Shown: positions 28,222-37,341 of the stretch, in pieces
How the letters are laid out: the number at the start of each line of letters is the position of its first letter
How positions within the stretch are numbered: position 1 is the stretch's first letter
Assembly: GCF_040801785.1 (NCBI RefSeq)
Contig: NZ_CP161805.1
Span: 3,658,001-3,722,000, forward strand
DNA: 64,000 bases
Direction: 5' to 3'
DNA from: Sulfitobacter sp. LCG007
GTDB lineage: Bacteria; Pseudomonadota; Alphaproteobacteria; Rhodobacterales; Rhodobacteraceae
Notes under the pieces: model-generated
Databases searched by the model: none
What the model was told of the DNA's origin: nothing
The model's input: only the letters and a program-made list of their open reading frames with translations
Translations under genes and position numbers: made by a program

Positions 28222-31200
28222 TCAAGGCAGCGTTGCCGAAGCGGCCGCCGTCGCAAGCTTCCAGTCTTCGATCAACGTGCCCTCTGTCCGAAGGTGGCTG
28301 GCCAGATAATACAGCCGCCGGGTCGCTGGCCCGTCCAGCGCGGTCACGAACCGCTGCTTGAGGTAATAGGGCGGGATCGCCTGTGAATAGAGTGTCGCCG
28401 TCACCGTCACCACGGCAGGATTCGTGTCGGCAGGCAGCGCAATGCGGTATTCGACCCGGTCCGAACCGGCGGTAAAATCCGGATCCTGCGCAGCGCGGCC
28501 CTCGGGCAGGGTCGCTTTCATGAAGGCAGCGGTCACGGCGCTGGCGCCGAATTTGGCATCGAAGGCAGCTGTGCCCGGCGTCAGCGCTCCCCGCGGGGTC
28601 AGCCGGTTGTCCTTGGGGTGCGAAACGCGGTTCACGAAACTGGTGGTAAAGGCACCTTTGGCATCGCGGGTCAGTTCCTCGTAGATCTGCACCTGGTCCT
28701 GTGCGGTCACAACCCGGTGGTGCGGCTGGTACAGCGCCATTTCGGCCCCGTCCGGCACATCGTCCAGAAATTCGGTCCGCAGCGGTGTGCCTTCGCCGTC
28801 CACGATTACCCCGGCGCCGTTGGTGCAGCCCGAACACCACAGGGTCTGCCCGCCCGCGCCCACCGCCTTTACCTCGAGAAAGGCGCGGCGAAACCCCACG
28901 CCCGAAGGCAGCCTGTGGCCAGTGCGGTTCGTGACCGTAATATCGGCCAGGATCCCCTTGCCTTCGGGGCGCAGGGCGATGTCGATACCGGCGGTTTCCT
29001 CGCGCGCCTGCTGCGCCATCGTGTCGATGGAGAGCTGCGCGCCGTTGGTGGCATAGGTCATGGGCTGGGTCAGCCCCATGCCCATTTCGGTCGGGAACTG
29101 CCGCAGCATTTCAACCATGAAGACGTTGAGCCCGACAAAGTTGTGCCGCCGATACCCCTCGCGCATCGGTACATCGACCTCGCCGTGCGGCAAGAGGTTG
29201 GTTGTCTGCGGCAGGGTCGTGTCCTGGATCGTGGCGATCTGCGTGGTGATCCGGTCGATTTCAACCGTGCCATCGGCACTGCGGAAATCAGACTTCATAT
29301 GGCATTCCTGGCACGATCGCGCCGTGGCTTGTTCGCTGTAGGCGCTGTTGACCCATTCCAGATAGGTCGCCTGCTCGACCGAGTGCTGGAAGTCGGTCAG
29401 CCCCTCGGGATAGGTCACGCCGTAGCTGTCCCTGAGCAACGCCGCGCCATTGCGGGCCGCCTGATTGAAAACGTCCTGATCTGCGGACGTGTATCCGTCG
29501 AGCGGTACCGACTTGTCGGCGTCCATATTGGGCAGGTTGATCGTGTGGCAGGCGCCGCAAAGCTCGCTGTTCTTGATGTAATCGTCCTGCACCGGCGTGA
29601 TGCCCAAGGCTTTTTGCATCGGTTTCCGGCGCACGTCCGCATAGGGACCGATCAGCCGGTCCGCGTCCGTCATCCGGAAAACGCCGGTCGTGCCGTTCAT
29701 CAGGTAGGTATCCAGCGTATTGTAGTCGGGCTGGCCCCCGGCGCGTCGGGGCGGGGCGATGCGGTGACAGACGACGCAGGACACTCCCTCGCGGGCCAGG
29801 TTGCCGTATTGGTGATAGTCATACGTGCCGCCCGCCTTTTGCGCGGCCAGCCCGGCCTGCGTCAGCGGCGCATGCAGCGACAGGTAGTCCGGTTTGAACA
29901 CATTGGGATCGAGCCCGGCATCGGGGTCCGCATGGGCGTCGATCTGCAATTGCCGCTGCCCCATGGCCCCGTGACAGGACAGGCACCTCGTGCCAAGGGC
30001 ATCGACCAGATCCCCCGCGCCGGCGCGTCCGAGCAGGGCGAATTCGCTTTCCAGATGCGCCAGGAAAATCGGATCGCGGCCCGCCAGCCCCATAGGCGAC
30101 CAGCGCCATTCGCCATAGGGCGAGATGTCATGGCCATCGCCGTAGGACGGGCCGGTTTGCAGGAACATTGCCGTGCCCGACGGTGGCCCGCCGAGGCCAC
30201 CGTGACAACCGACGCAATTGTCGGAGGTCAGAAAATGCTGCGGCCCGCCGGGGCGGGACGGCACATGGTCCAGCCACTGGCCGGGCATGTGCGGCACCTG
30301 CGCCGCCGGGATGGAAATTCCGCCAACCGGGGGGAAGGTGGCCGTGAATTCCGCATTCAGCGCCGGGCGCGGCGCGGCCGTGCTGGCGTTCACGCTGTCA
30401 TATGCGGCATCGTCGTGAAAGTAATCCGTGATCAGCGCGACCTCGTCTTGTCCCATCGCGGGGCGTTGCACGGCAGGCAGGTTCAACGGCCCCGGTGGCT
30501 GATCCGTCATGTTTCGCCAGCTTTCATCCACGCGAAAGATCAGCGGCGCGCCGGGATACCCCTCGACGTTGTCGAGCGACGAAAAGATCGGCTCCTCCGC
30601 CGCCGAGGCATGGCAGCGCATGCACAGGCCATCGCCTGCCTGCCCTGACGCCGGCGCATAAGGCGCTGCGAAATCGTCTACCTGCCCCGTGGCATCCACC
30701 GAGGCAAAGAACCAGCCGCCGTAGGACAGCGCACTGTCCTTGACCATGACCGTCCAGTTCAGCCCGCCGGTCTGCTTGACGAAGTCCATCATCTGCGCCT
30801 CGACCTCTGCCGGGTCGTCCGGATGCAGGTATTCCAGCGTCTTGCGGTAGGTGGTGTAGCGGGCGGCGGGCGGTCTGGCCATCTCCTTGACCACGATCGC
30901 GCCATCAGGGATGTCGCCTTGCCTGCCCCCCTCCAGCCAGTCGATCACTTCCGGTCCGTAATAGATCCGCACTGCGGGATGGCTGCCATAGGAGGTGCCC
31001 ATGACGAACGGGCCAGTATCGCGCCACTGCTTGTCCCGGGCCCAGCCCAGATCCGCGAACCGGCGCTGTGCCACGAAGGGGTAAAGCTGCGCCTGATAGT
31101 CCAGCAACGGCAAAGACGAGGGAAGGGGCAGCGCGCGTTCCTGCCCCGTGGCGCCCGTCCCGGCGAGGCAGGCAAGAAGGACGGTGGCGGTCAGATGGAA

Positions 31201-31287
31201 ACGCGCGGCTGTGGCGCGGACAGTCCTGACCGTCATGTCACGCATTTCCGGCGTCGAACCAAGAAATCTGTCGTTTCGTATCGGCAT
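28222..31287 (-). CDS. Large six-heme c-type cytochrome with P460-like N-terminal domain
   Basis: 1021 aa periplasmic or outer-membrane-associated redox protein. A signal peptide lies at about residues 25-48 (HLTATVLLACLAGTGATG); translation may begin at Met18 (31236) instead of Met1. Six heme-binding CxxCH motifs: CMRCH 222, CVGCH 358, CLSCH 435, CVVCH 504, CGACH 577, CQECH 659. The first 230 residues (IVVKEMARPP, NWTVMVKDSALSYGGWFFAS, GLCMRCH) resemble cytochrome P460. The C-terminal 300 residues are heme-free and beta-rich. It lies between the TpsB-like and serine hydrolase genes with a gap of about 70 bp. Electron donor and acceptor are unknown. Confidence 0.85.
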   Translation of the reverse strand: MPIRNDRFLGSTPEMRDMTVRTVRATAARFHLTATVLLACLAGTGATGQERALPLPSSLPLLDYQAQLYPFVAQRRFADLGWARDKQWRDTGPFVMGTSYGSHPAVRIYYGPEVIDWLEGGRQGDIPDGAIVVKEMARPPAARYTTYRKTLEYLHPDDPAEVEAQMMDFVKQTGGLNWTVMVKDSALSYGGWFFASVDATGQVDDFAAPYAPASGQAGDGLCMRCHASAAEEPIFSSLDNVEGYPGAPLIFRVDESWRNMTDQPPGPLNLPAVQRPAMGQDEVALITDYFHDDAAYDSVNASTAAPRPALNAEFTATFPPVGGISIPAAQVPHMPGQWLDHVPSRPGGPQHFLTSDNCVGCHGGLGGPPSGTAMFLQTGPSYGDGHDISPYGEWRWSPMGLAGRDPIFLAHLESEFALLGRAGAGDLVDALGTRCLSCHGAMGQRQLQIDAHADPDAGLDPNVFKPDYLSLHAPLTQAGLAAQKAGGTYDYHQYGNLAREGVSCVVCHRIAPPRRAGGQPDYNTLDTYLMNGTTGVFRMTDADRLIGPYADVRRKPMQKALGITPVQDDYIKNSELCGACHTINLPNMDADKSVPLDGYTSADQDVFNQAARNGAALLRDSYGVTYPEGLTDFQHSVEQATYLEWVNSAYSEQATARSCQECHMKSDFRSADGTVEIDRITTQIATIQDTTLPQTTNLLPHGEVDVPMREGYRRHNFVGLNVFMVEMLRQFPTEMGMGLTQPMTYATNGAQLSIDTMAQQAREETAGIDIALRPEGKGILADITVTNRTGHRLPSGVGFRRAFLEVKAVGAGGQTLWCSGCTNGAGVIVDGEGTPLRTEFLDDVPDGAEMALYQPHHRVVTAQDQVQIYEELTRDAKGAFTTSFVNRVSHPKDNRLTPRGALTPGTAAFDAKFGASAVTAAFMKATLPEGRAAQDPDFTAGSDRVEYRIALPADTNPAVVTVTATLYSQAIPPYYLKQRFVTALDGPATRRLYYLASHLRTEGTLIEDWKLATAAASATLP

Positions 31288-31357
31288 GACCCCCGCCCCT
31301 CAATCGCGCCCTGCGCACCCCTGCCCGCAGGTGTCATGGCAATGATGTTCGTGCGGG

Positions 31358-33034
31358 CTAGAATGGCATTGCCAGCTGAAAGACCAGCTTGCCCCCCGGA
31401 TCGTCCAGCATCCCCGACCGGGTCCATGGAAGCGCGCCGATAACCTGAAAATTCAGCCGCTCCCCGAACGTCCCGCCAAGGCCCACTCCGTAGGAGCCAA
31501 GATACATGCTCCCCGGCACGTCGCCGGACCATACCGTGCCGTAATCCACAAAAGCCGAGGTCGACAGCGTGGGCAGGATCGCCAGCCCCGTTTTGATCTC
31601 GTGGCTCAGCTGAGCCGAAACAGCCGCACCCTTGTCACCAGAGATCGCGCCGCTATCGAAAGCCCAGCCATAGGTCTCGCCGCCGACGCCGAACTGGACA
31701 GCGCCCGGCAGGGGCCGGCCAGAGAATTGGCCCCGCGCCCGCAGCGTCATGCTCGTTGTCTCGCTGAAGCCCTTTGTGTAGCCCAGCTCGGCGCTGACAA
31801 AGCGGAAGTCGCCCGGCACGGCGCCCATGTCGATATCCGAGGCCGTGCCAAGGTTCACCGCCCCCTCGAGGTTGATCTCGGATGTCTCGAAGCTCTGGCC
31901 ATATTCCAGTGAAAGCGACGCCCAGCGGGTCCGGCTGCGGACGGCGGCAACGCCGGATACGTCGACATCGTCGTTGCGCACCGTCAGTTCAGCCCGCCCC
32001 CAGAGCGACCGGTCGAGCGTGCGCAGAAACGGATAGGACAGAAACGCCGTGCCCATGGTCGATGTGACGTCGATATCCGGCGCACCCGCCCCCTCTTCGG
32101 GATGTTGGTGCAGGTAGACCAGGCTGTAGCCCGCGCCAAGCCCGCTCGACCCGATCGGATAGCTTTGCGTCATCTGGACCAGTGACATCCGATCAGGGTG
32201 CTGCGGTGTGAAGACGCCGGTCAGGTTAGTAGTCTCGAAGCTGCGCAAAGCATCGTGGAAGGTCAGCACGCCCGCCATCTGCAATCGGCCGACGCTGTCC
32301 GAGCCCAGATTGTCCAGCCCGATCAGGCCCTCGCTGCGGGTCTGTGCGATCTCAAGCCGCAGCACGCCGCCGCCTGTGGCGCCTTCGGGGCGCACGAACG
32401 TGCCGTCTATCACAAGCCCGGCAAGGTCGCTCATCAGCAACAACTCTCGCTCGGCGGCCTTTACCCCGATGGGGTGCATGTCCAGAATACGTTGCAGGTA
32501 GGGGGCCAGCCGGGTTTCGACGCCGGGAATGTCACTGTCGATCTCGATGCGGTCGACATAGCCCTCGAACACCTGTAGCCGGATCTGCCCGCGGGAATAA
32601 TCCTGCACTGGCACCACGGTCTTGGAGAAGTAGCCCGCAGCGAGGTAGGCCGCGTCGATTGCGTCTGCGATGCGGTACAGATCGGCCAGCGTGATCCCGG
32701 TGCCGATCCGGTCCTGCCAGATCGGTGTCAACTCCGACAACGGAAGAGTCCGGGCGCCGCTGACGCGCAAAGATCGCAGCTGGAAACGGATGCTTTTGGC
32801 GCGATCAAAGTCGATCCTGTCGCGATCATCCTCCACGCCTATGGCGACCCTGCCCGCCTGAGGTGGCGGCGCATAGCGTTGCAGGATCACGGTTTGCCCA
32901 GACAGGATGCGATCCACGTCCGGCAAGCTCTGCGAAAGGCCCGGCCCCGCGAACCAGGCGCCCAGCAGCGCAACAGCGCCGAGGCGATGTGTTGAGAAAC
33001 GGCTGTCGCGGGACAGCGCTGTCAGCGCGCTCAC
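31358..33034 (-). CDS. TpsB/ShlB-family outer-membrane transporter (two-partner secretion)
   Basis: 558 aa. I start it at GTG 33034, which overlaps the upstream TGA (GTGA); a signal peptide follows (LGAVALLGAWFAGPGLSQS). A POTRA_2-type domain (FQLRSLRVSGARTLPLSELT to QIRLQVFEGYVDRIEID) precedes a second POTRA and a beta-barrel with the ShlB pattern GLIGLDNLGSDSVGR and terminal VFQLAMPF, ending in Phe as barrel proteins do. TpsB proteins export a TpsA exoprotein, but no TpsA-like gene is in the window. It is flanked by exported hydrolase and cytochrome genes in the same operon. Confidence 0.85.
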   Translation of the reverse strand: MSALTALSRDSRFSTHRLGAVALLGAWFAGPGLSQSLPDVDRILSGQTVILQRYAPPPQAGRVAIGVEDDRDRIDFDRAKSIRFQLRSLRVSGARTLPLSELTPIWQDRIGTGITLADLYRIADAIDAAYLAAGYFSKTVVPVQDYSRGQIRLQVFEGYVDRIEIDSDIPGVETRLAPYLQRILDMHPIGVKAAERELLLMSDLAGLVIDGTFVRPEGATGGGVLRLEIAQTRSEGLIGLDNLGSDSVGRLQMAGVLTFHDALRSFETTNLTGVFTPQHPDRMSLVQMTQSYPIGSSGLGAGYSLVYLHQHPEEGAGAPDIDVTSTMGTAFLSYPFLRTLDRSLWGRAELTVRNDDVDVSGVAAVRSRTRWASLSLEYGQSFETSEINLEGAVNLGTASDIDMGAVPGDFRFVSAELGYTKGFSETTSMTLRARGQFSGRPLPGAVQFGVGGETYGWAFDSGAISGDKGAAVSAQLSHEIKTGLAILPTLSTSAFVDYGTVWSGDVPGSMYLGSYGVGLGGTFGERLNFQVIGALPWTRSGMLDDPGGKLVFQLAMPF

Positions 33035-34323
33035 TCTGCCGGGGCCGTCGGTGTCATCGAGAACGGATGCCCGAGCGCAACAGACAGCGCCTCGAACACA
33101 CGGCTGGCGGGCGAGCTGCACTCGAGGTCGCCGAGATCATCCGGCAGCACGTCCTCATCCTCGCAATCGCCCGAGGGGATATCACTGTTGGCCTGCACAA
33201 CCACGGTCACATCCGTCGCCGTGTCGTAGAACACCGTCGTGTTATAGCCTGGCAGCTCGCCCGTGTGGCCGATCCAGCCATCGACGCATCCCAAGGCGAT
33301 GCCGTAGCCCGCAGGTTCAGGGAATGATTGCAGGCGTTCCTGCTGCGCTTCGGCGCCCAACAGACCCTTGCCAGTACCGAGAGCGCGGCCATAGACCAGC
33401 AGGTCGTCCAGCGTCGAGATCATCGCACCCGCCGTCCATCCCCAGGACGGATCCCAATGGGTCGCATTCGACGGCGCCTCCGGCGTGGCAGCATTGCCCT
33501 GCAGCGTAAATCCCTGCGGATAAGGTTCCGGTAGCCTGGCAGCGCCATCAGGGCCGGTCGTCTCTGTGAGGCCCAGAGGGTCCAGGATCATCGAGCGAAA
33601 GACAGCGTCGATATCCTGCCCGGCCACCTGTTCTATCACGAGGCCCAGCAGCACGGTGTTGGTGTTCGAATAATCGAACTTCGACCCCGGTGCGAAGATC
33701 GGCGAACCGGGAAAGGCAAAATCGAGCAGTTCCTGCGGCGTATAGTGCAGGCTGGGATCCGCGAAGAACTGATCGAGGAACGGGTCCGCCTGAGTATAGC
33801 TCAGCAGGCCGCTGGTCATGTTGGCCAGATGGCGCAGGGTAATGATATCGCCGTTGGGAACGCCGGGCACATATTGGTCTATCGTATCTTCCAGCGAAAG
33901 CTTTCCGGCCTCGGCCAGCTGCATCAGGGCGGTGCCCGTGAAGGTCTTGGTCACCGATCCGATGCGTGTGTGCATGCCGACTTCCATCACGGCGCCGGTT
34001 TCAGGGTCCGCAAGACCCCACGCGCCGCTCCACCTGCCCTGCGGCGTGACAACGCCCGCAATGATCCCCGGCGCAGCGGCCCCGCCGAGCGCGTCACGTA
34101 CGGCAGCATCAAGCGCGCCGGCCAGCGCCTCGGGCAGCGGCGTGTCAGGTGGCGCGATGTTCGCGCGGGCCGTCACGGCGGCAGGGTCAGCCACGCAGGA
34201 CTGAAGCACCTGATCCTGGGCCTGCGCTTGAATTGGCACAGCGAAAGCCAGGGCGACGACGCAGGTCGAGAGGCAGGGTCGCAATCGTCGCGCCGTTCCC
34301 TGATGAATTGGAACCGTTGTCAT
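33031..34323 (-). CDS. Serine hydrolase, D-alanyl-D-alanine carboxypeptidase / beta-lactamase fold
   Basis: 430 aa exported protein; signal peptide LRPCLSTCVVALAFAVPIQAQA. Catalytic motifs: SVTK in RIGSVTKTFTG (nucleophile Ser), YSN in FDYSNTNTVLLG and HTG in WIGHTGELPGY. It resembles R61-type carboxypeptidases and esterases. First gene of the operon, divergent from the large regulator; its stop overlaps the GTG of the TpsB-like gene. Acting on peptidoglycan or on an extracellular ester are both possible. Confidence 0.87.
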   Translation of the reverse strand: MTTVPIHQGTARRLRPCLSTCVVALAFAVPIQAQAQDQVLQSCVADPAAVTARANIAPPDTPLPEALAGALDAAVRDALGGAAAPGIIAGVVTPQGRWSGAWGLADPETGAVMEVGMHTRIGSVTKTFTGTALMQLAEAGKLSLEDTIDQYVPGVPNGDIITLRHLANMTSGLLSYTQADPFLDQFFADPSLHYTPQELLDFAFPGSPIFAPGSKFDYSNTNTVLLGLVIEQVAGQDIDAVFRSMILDPLGLTETTGPDGAARLPEPYPQGFTLQGNAATPEAPSNATHWDPSWGWTAGAMISTLDDLLVYGRALGTGKGLLGAEAQQERLQSFPEPAGYGIALGCVDGWIGHTGELPGYNTTVFYDTATDVTVVVQANSDIPSGDCEDEDVLPDDLGDLECSSPASRVFEALSVALGHPFSMTPTAPAE

Positions 34324-34478
34324 CTGAATGTACCTCGCCTGCCGTGCATTTGCTGCCTCGATTTACTCGACAGCCAATGCTTTCGTATTTCTTATTGCAA
34401 ACAAAGGGGTAAAGGGTTCAATATCGGTATAATTTCGCGCTAAAGCCTGCGGCAGTACGCCTTGAGGTTTCATTCGAC
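34324..34478. promoter_or_regulatory. Divergent promoter region of the hydrolase/TpsB/cytochrome operon
   Basis: 155-bp spacer that is more AT-rich than its surroundings (TTTCGTATTTCTTATTGCAA and GTTCAATATCGGTATAATTT). TATAAT at 34427-34432 with TTGCAA about 30 bases upstream is a possible promoter for the regulator gene. Both transcripts must start here. Confidence 0.5.
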
Positions 34479-37211
34479 ATGATCCCGGAAGACATCGAGT
34501 TGGACCTGCGCGACGGCATTCTGCGGCGCGGTCAGAAACGGATGCGCCTGCGTCCAAAGACGCTGTCCGTTCTGGTGGCGCTGCTCGAGCAACAAGGCGA
34601 CGTGGTCAGCGCGGCCGATTTGCGGCGGATGATATGGGGCAATGGCCACGGCAGCGAGGCTGGACCCAAACAATGCATTCTCGAATTGCGTCGGATGCTG
34701 GACGACAACGCCGGAAACACCGGGTTGATCGAGACAGTGGGACGCCGCGGGTACCGGCTGACGCGTCCGATCCCGCTGATCGGCGCTGTGTCGGAGGAGA
34801 CAGTGCCGGTGCCGTCAGTGCTTTGCCTCGGGCGAGGTAAAGAGCTTGAGGCCTTGGGCAAAAGTGCAGCCGCCGCCAGACGCGGTCGACGGGCTGTGGC
34901 TTTGATCTCGGGCGAGGCAGGGGCCGGCAAGACACGCCTTCTGGAGGCATTCAAAGCTGGTTTGCCCCGGCGCACGTCGCTGTGGATCGCCCAGGCGCAG
35001 GGCATGGCGCATCCTGGAGCGCGAGAACCCTATGGGTTGCTGATGGATGTATTGGAGCAAATCATGGCCGGGCCCGAGGGCGCGACTCTCGCGCGACTTC
35101 TGCCGGTGGTCGCCCCCTCCTGGGTCAAGCAACAACCCGGACGCAGCCTGGAGGCGGACGCCCTGGACCCTACGCGCCGCAACACAATGCTGCGGGAGTT
35201 TTCGGAGCTGATGGAGCGGCTGACCCGTACCCGCCCCGGAATTGTGGTGCTGGAAGATCTTCACTGGGCAGACTCCAGCACGCTGGCCTGGCTCGCGGCG
35301 TGGGGGCTTGGACACCGCACGCCAGCGCGATTGCTGCTTCTGGGCAGCTATCGCGATGATGAACTGGACAGCGCCGAGACGCTTGCGACGATACTCGGTC
35401 AGCTTGACCGGCAACCAGACTGCAGGTTGATCAGCCTTGGCGGTCTGGACCGGGCGGCAGTATCCGGATACCTTGCAGAGCGGTTCCCCGGCAACGACTT
35501 TCCCCAGGATCTGGCGCAGGCCCTCGCTCAGCGAACCGAGGGGCATGCGATACTGGTGGATGCGGCGGCGGACTTCTGGCAGGCGCAGGGGCTGGTGTGG
35601 CGCGACGAGACCGGCTGGCACCTGTCCGCCACACCCCAAACGCTTGTGACAGCCATCGCTCCCAGTGTCCGGACCCTGATCGAAACCGAACGCACCAGCC
35701 GTCTGCTGGCCGGGGAGCGCAGCTTGCTTGAAATCGCCAGCGTGGCGGGACCGACCTTTTGCGGCATCGACCTGGCCGACGACCGCGACGGGGTGGAGGC
35801 GGCAGAGCGCCAGCTCGAGCACCTCGCGCGGAACCGGCGGTTCATTACTCGTGCCGGTCTTAGCCATCGGCCCGACGGAACGGTGGCCACGCGCTATGCA
35901 TTCCGGCACGCGCTGCATCAGGAAGCGCTCTACGACGGGATGCCGGCCGCGAACCGGCAGGGCACCCATCGAAGGATCGGTCTGCGGCTGGAGGCCAGTC
36001 ACGGGGGCACGGCGGGCGACATTTCAGCCGTGCTGGCCGATCATTTCGAGCGCGGCGCCGACTGGCCGCGCGCCGCGCGCTATCGTGTGATGTCAGGACG
36101 GCGTGCGCATATGCGCGGCGCCATAGCAGATGCGGCCGAGCAGTTCCGCAGCGCACTTGATCTGCAAACCCGTGGAAGCGGGACCGGGACGACGACGCCC
36201 GAGGCCGATCGCGCGACCGAACTTGACGCCCTGCTCGGGCTTGGGGCAGCACTCATCGTCTCGGACGGGTTCACGGCCGACGCATTGCCAGAGGTTTACC
36301 GCCGCGCGGGCCATCTGGCTGCCGAGGCCGGTGATCCCGCCACGGCGATCCCGGTTCTGGCAGGGCTCTGGAACGTTCACGTGACGCGGGCAGAACTGAA
36401 CCGGGCAGAAGATCTTGCGCGGGCATTGCAGACGCTCGCGGGGCACGCACCGCCCCATCTGGCGATGGTTGCCCATAATGCCATCGGACAAACCCGGTTT
36501 TTCACGGGCGCTCTATCGGACTGCGCGGCAGAAATCGCCGCCGTGCTTGAAATTGCGCCGCGCCATGCCGAACAGGACGGTATTGCAGTCTTCGGTGAGG
36601 ACCCCGAGGTCGTATGTCGACAGTACGCGGCCTGTGTCGCCGAACTGACCGGAGCTCCGGAAGAAGCCGAGCGACACCTGAACGCCGGCACCACGCGCGC
36701 CGACCAGTTGGGTGCGGCCTTCGGGCGGGCGCAGATGCTGTGGTGCGGGGCGGTCTGCGCCCGTCTTCGAGGCGATATCGGACTGACCCGCGATCGGGCC
36801 GAAGCGCTCGTTGCCTTTTGCCGGGCAGAAGCGGTCCCGATCTGGGGCGACGCAGGCGAAATGCTGGCGGGCTGGGCGCAGGCGATGTCCGGCGACACAG
36901 ACGGCACCGCGCGGATTGCAGGCGGCCTTGCCGCCTTCGATGCGGCGGATGTCAGGATCACCTTGCCCTTCGGCCATGGGCTGGCCGCCGAGGCGGCGTC
37001 GAAGATGGGCGATCTGGCCGCAGGAAGGCGCGCCATGTGCCGCGCCTTCGCAAGCGTCCGCGCCAGCGGCGAGCGCTGGTATCTGGCAGACCTTCACCGC
37101 CTGCGTGCCGGGCTTGCGCAGAAGGCGGGCCGCCGTGACATCGCCCGCCGCGCGCGCGCCCGCGCCGACGCCGTGGCGCGTACGCAGGGAAGGCTCGAAC
37201 CGGCCCGGTAA
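34479..37211 (+). CDS. Winged-helix / AAA ATPase / TPR signal-integrating regulator
   Basis: 910 aa. Residues 1-98 are an OmpR-type winged helix (LRPKTLSVLVALLEQQGDVV to IETVGRRGYRLTR). Next is an AAA_16-type ATPase: Walker A GEAGAGKT at 145-152 and Walker B-like GIVVLEDLHWADSST near 257. From about residue 520 the sequence is helical repeats (TPR-like). This is the CadC-winged-helix/STAND-like architecture in which ligand or protein binding releases an NTPase brake on the DNA-binding domain. Divergent from the hydrolase/TpsB/cytochrome operon, so most likely its controller. Confidence 0.87.
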   Translation: MIPEDIELDLRDGILRRGQKRMRLRPKTLSVLVALLEQQGDVVSAADLRRMIWGNGHGSEAGPKQCILELRRMLDDNAGNTGLIETVGRRGYRLTRPIPLIGAVSEETVPVPSVLCLGRGKELEALGKSAAAARRGRRAVALISGEAGAGKTRLLEAFKAGLPRRTSLWIAQAQGMAHPGAREPYGLLMDVLEQIMAGPEGATLARLLPVVAPSWVKQQPGRSLEADALDPTRRNTMLREFSELMERLTRTRPGIVVLEDLHWADSSTLAWLAAWGLGHRTPARLLLLGSYRDDELDSAETLATILGQLDRQPDCRLISLGGLDRAAVSGYLAERFPGNDFPQDLAQALAQRTEGHAILVDAAADFWQAQGLVWRDETGWHLSATPQTLVTAIAPSVRTLIETERTSRLLAGERSLLEIASVAGPTFCGIDLADDRDGVEAAERQLEHLARNRRFITRAGLSHRPDGTVATRYAFRHALHQEALYDGMPAANRQGTHRRIGLRLEASHGGTAGDISAVLADHFERGADWPRAARYRVMSGRRAHMRGAIADAAEQFRSALDLQTRGSGTGTTTPEADRATELDALLGLGAALIVSDGFTADALPEVYRRAGHLAAEAGDPATAIPVLAGLWNVHVTRAELNRAEDLARALQTLAGHAPPHLAMVAHNAIGQTRFFTGALSDCAAEIAAVLEIAPRHAEQDGIAVFGEDPEVVCRQYAACVAELTGAPEEAERHLNAGTTRADQLGAAFGRAQMLWCGAVCARLRGDIGLTRDRAEALVAFCRAEAVPIWGDAGEMLAGWAQAMSGDTDGTARIAGGLAAFDAADVRITLPFGHGLAAEAASKMGDLAAGRRAMCRAFASVRASGERWYLADLHRLRAGLAQKAGRRDIARRARARADAVARTQGRLEPAR

Positions 37212-37341
37212 GAGCGGCGGCGCGCAAACCGGCCAAGCGGAAGACGACGTTCCGCCGTCACTCCGTGCGCCGAACGTGCCCATGACAAATGAACCGATCG
37301 GTCTAGGTTAAACCCAAGCCCATCAAGCAAAGGACACCGGC

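Noticed and set aside
28618-30648. 676-codon open frame on the plus strand
   Set aside because: It is antisense to the multiheme cytochrome gene, a common effect of high GC.
34815-36002. 395-codon minus-strand frame inside the large regulator
   Set aside because: Antisense shadow; no motifs.
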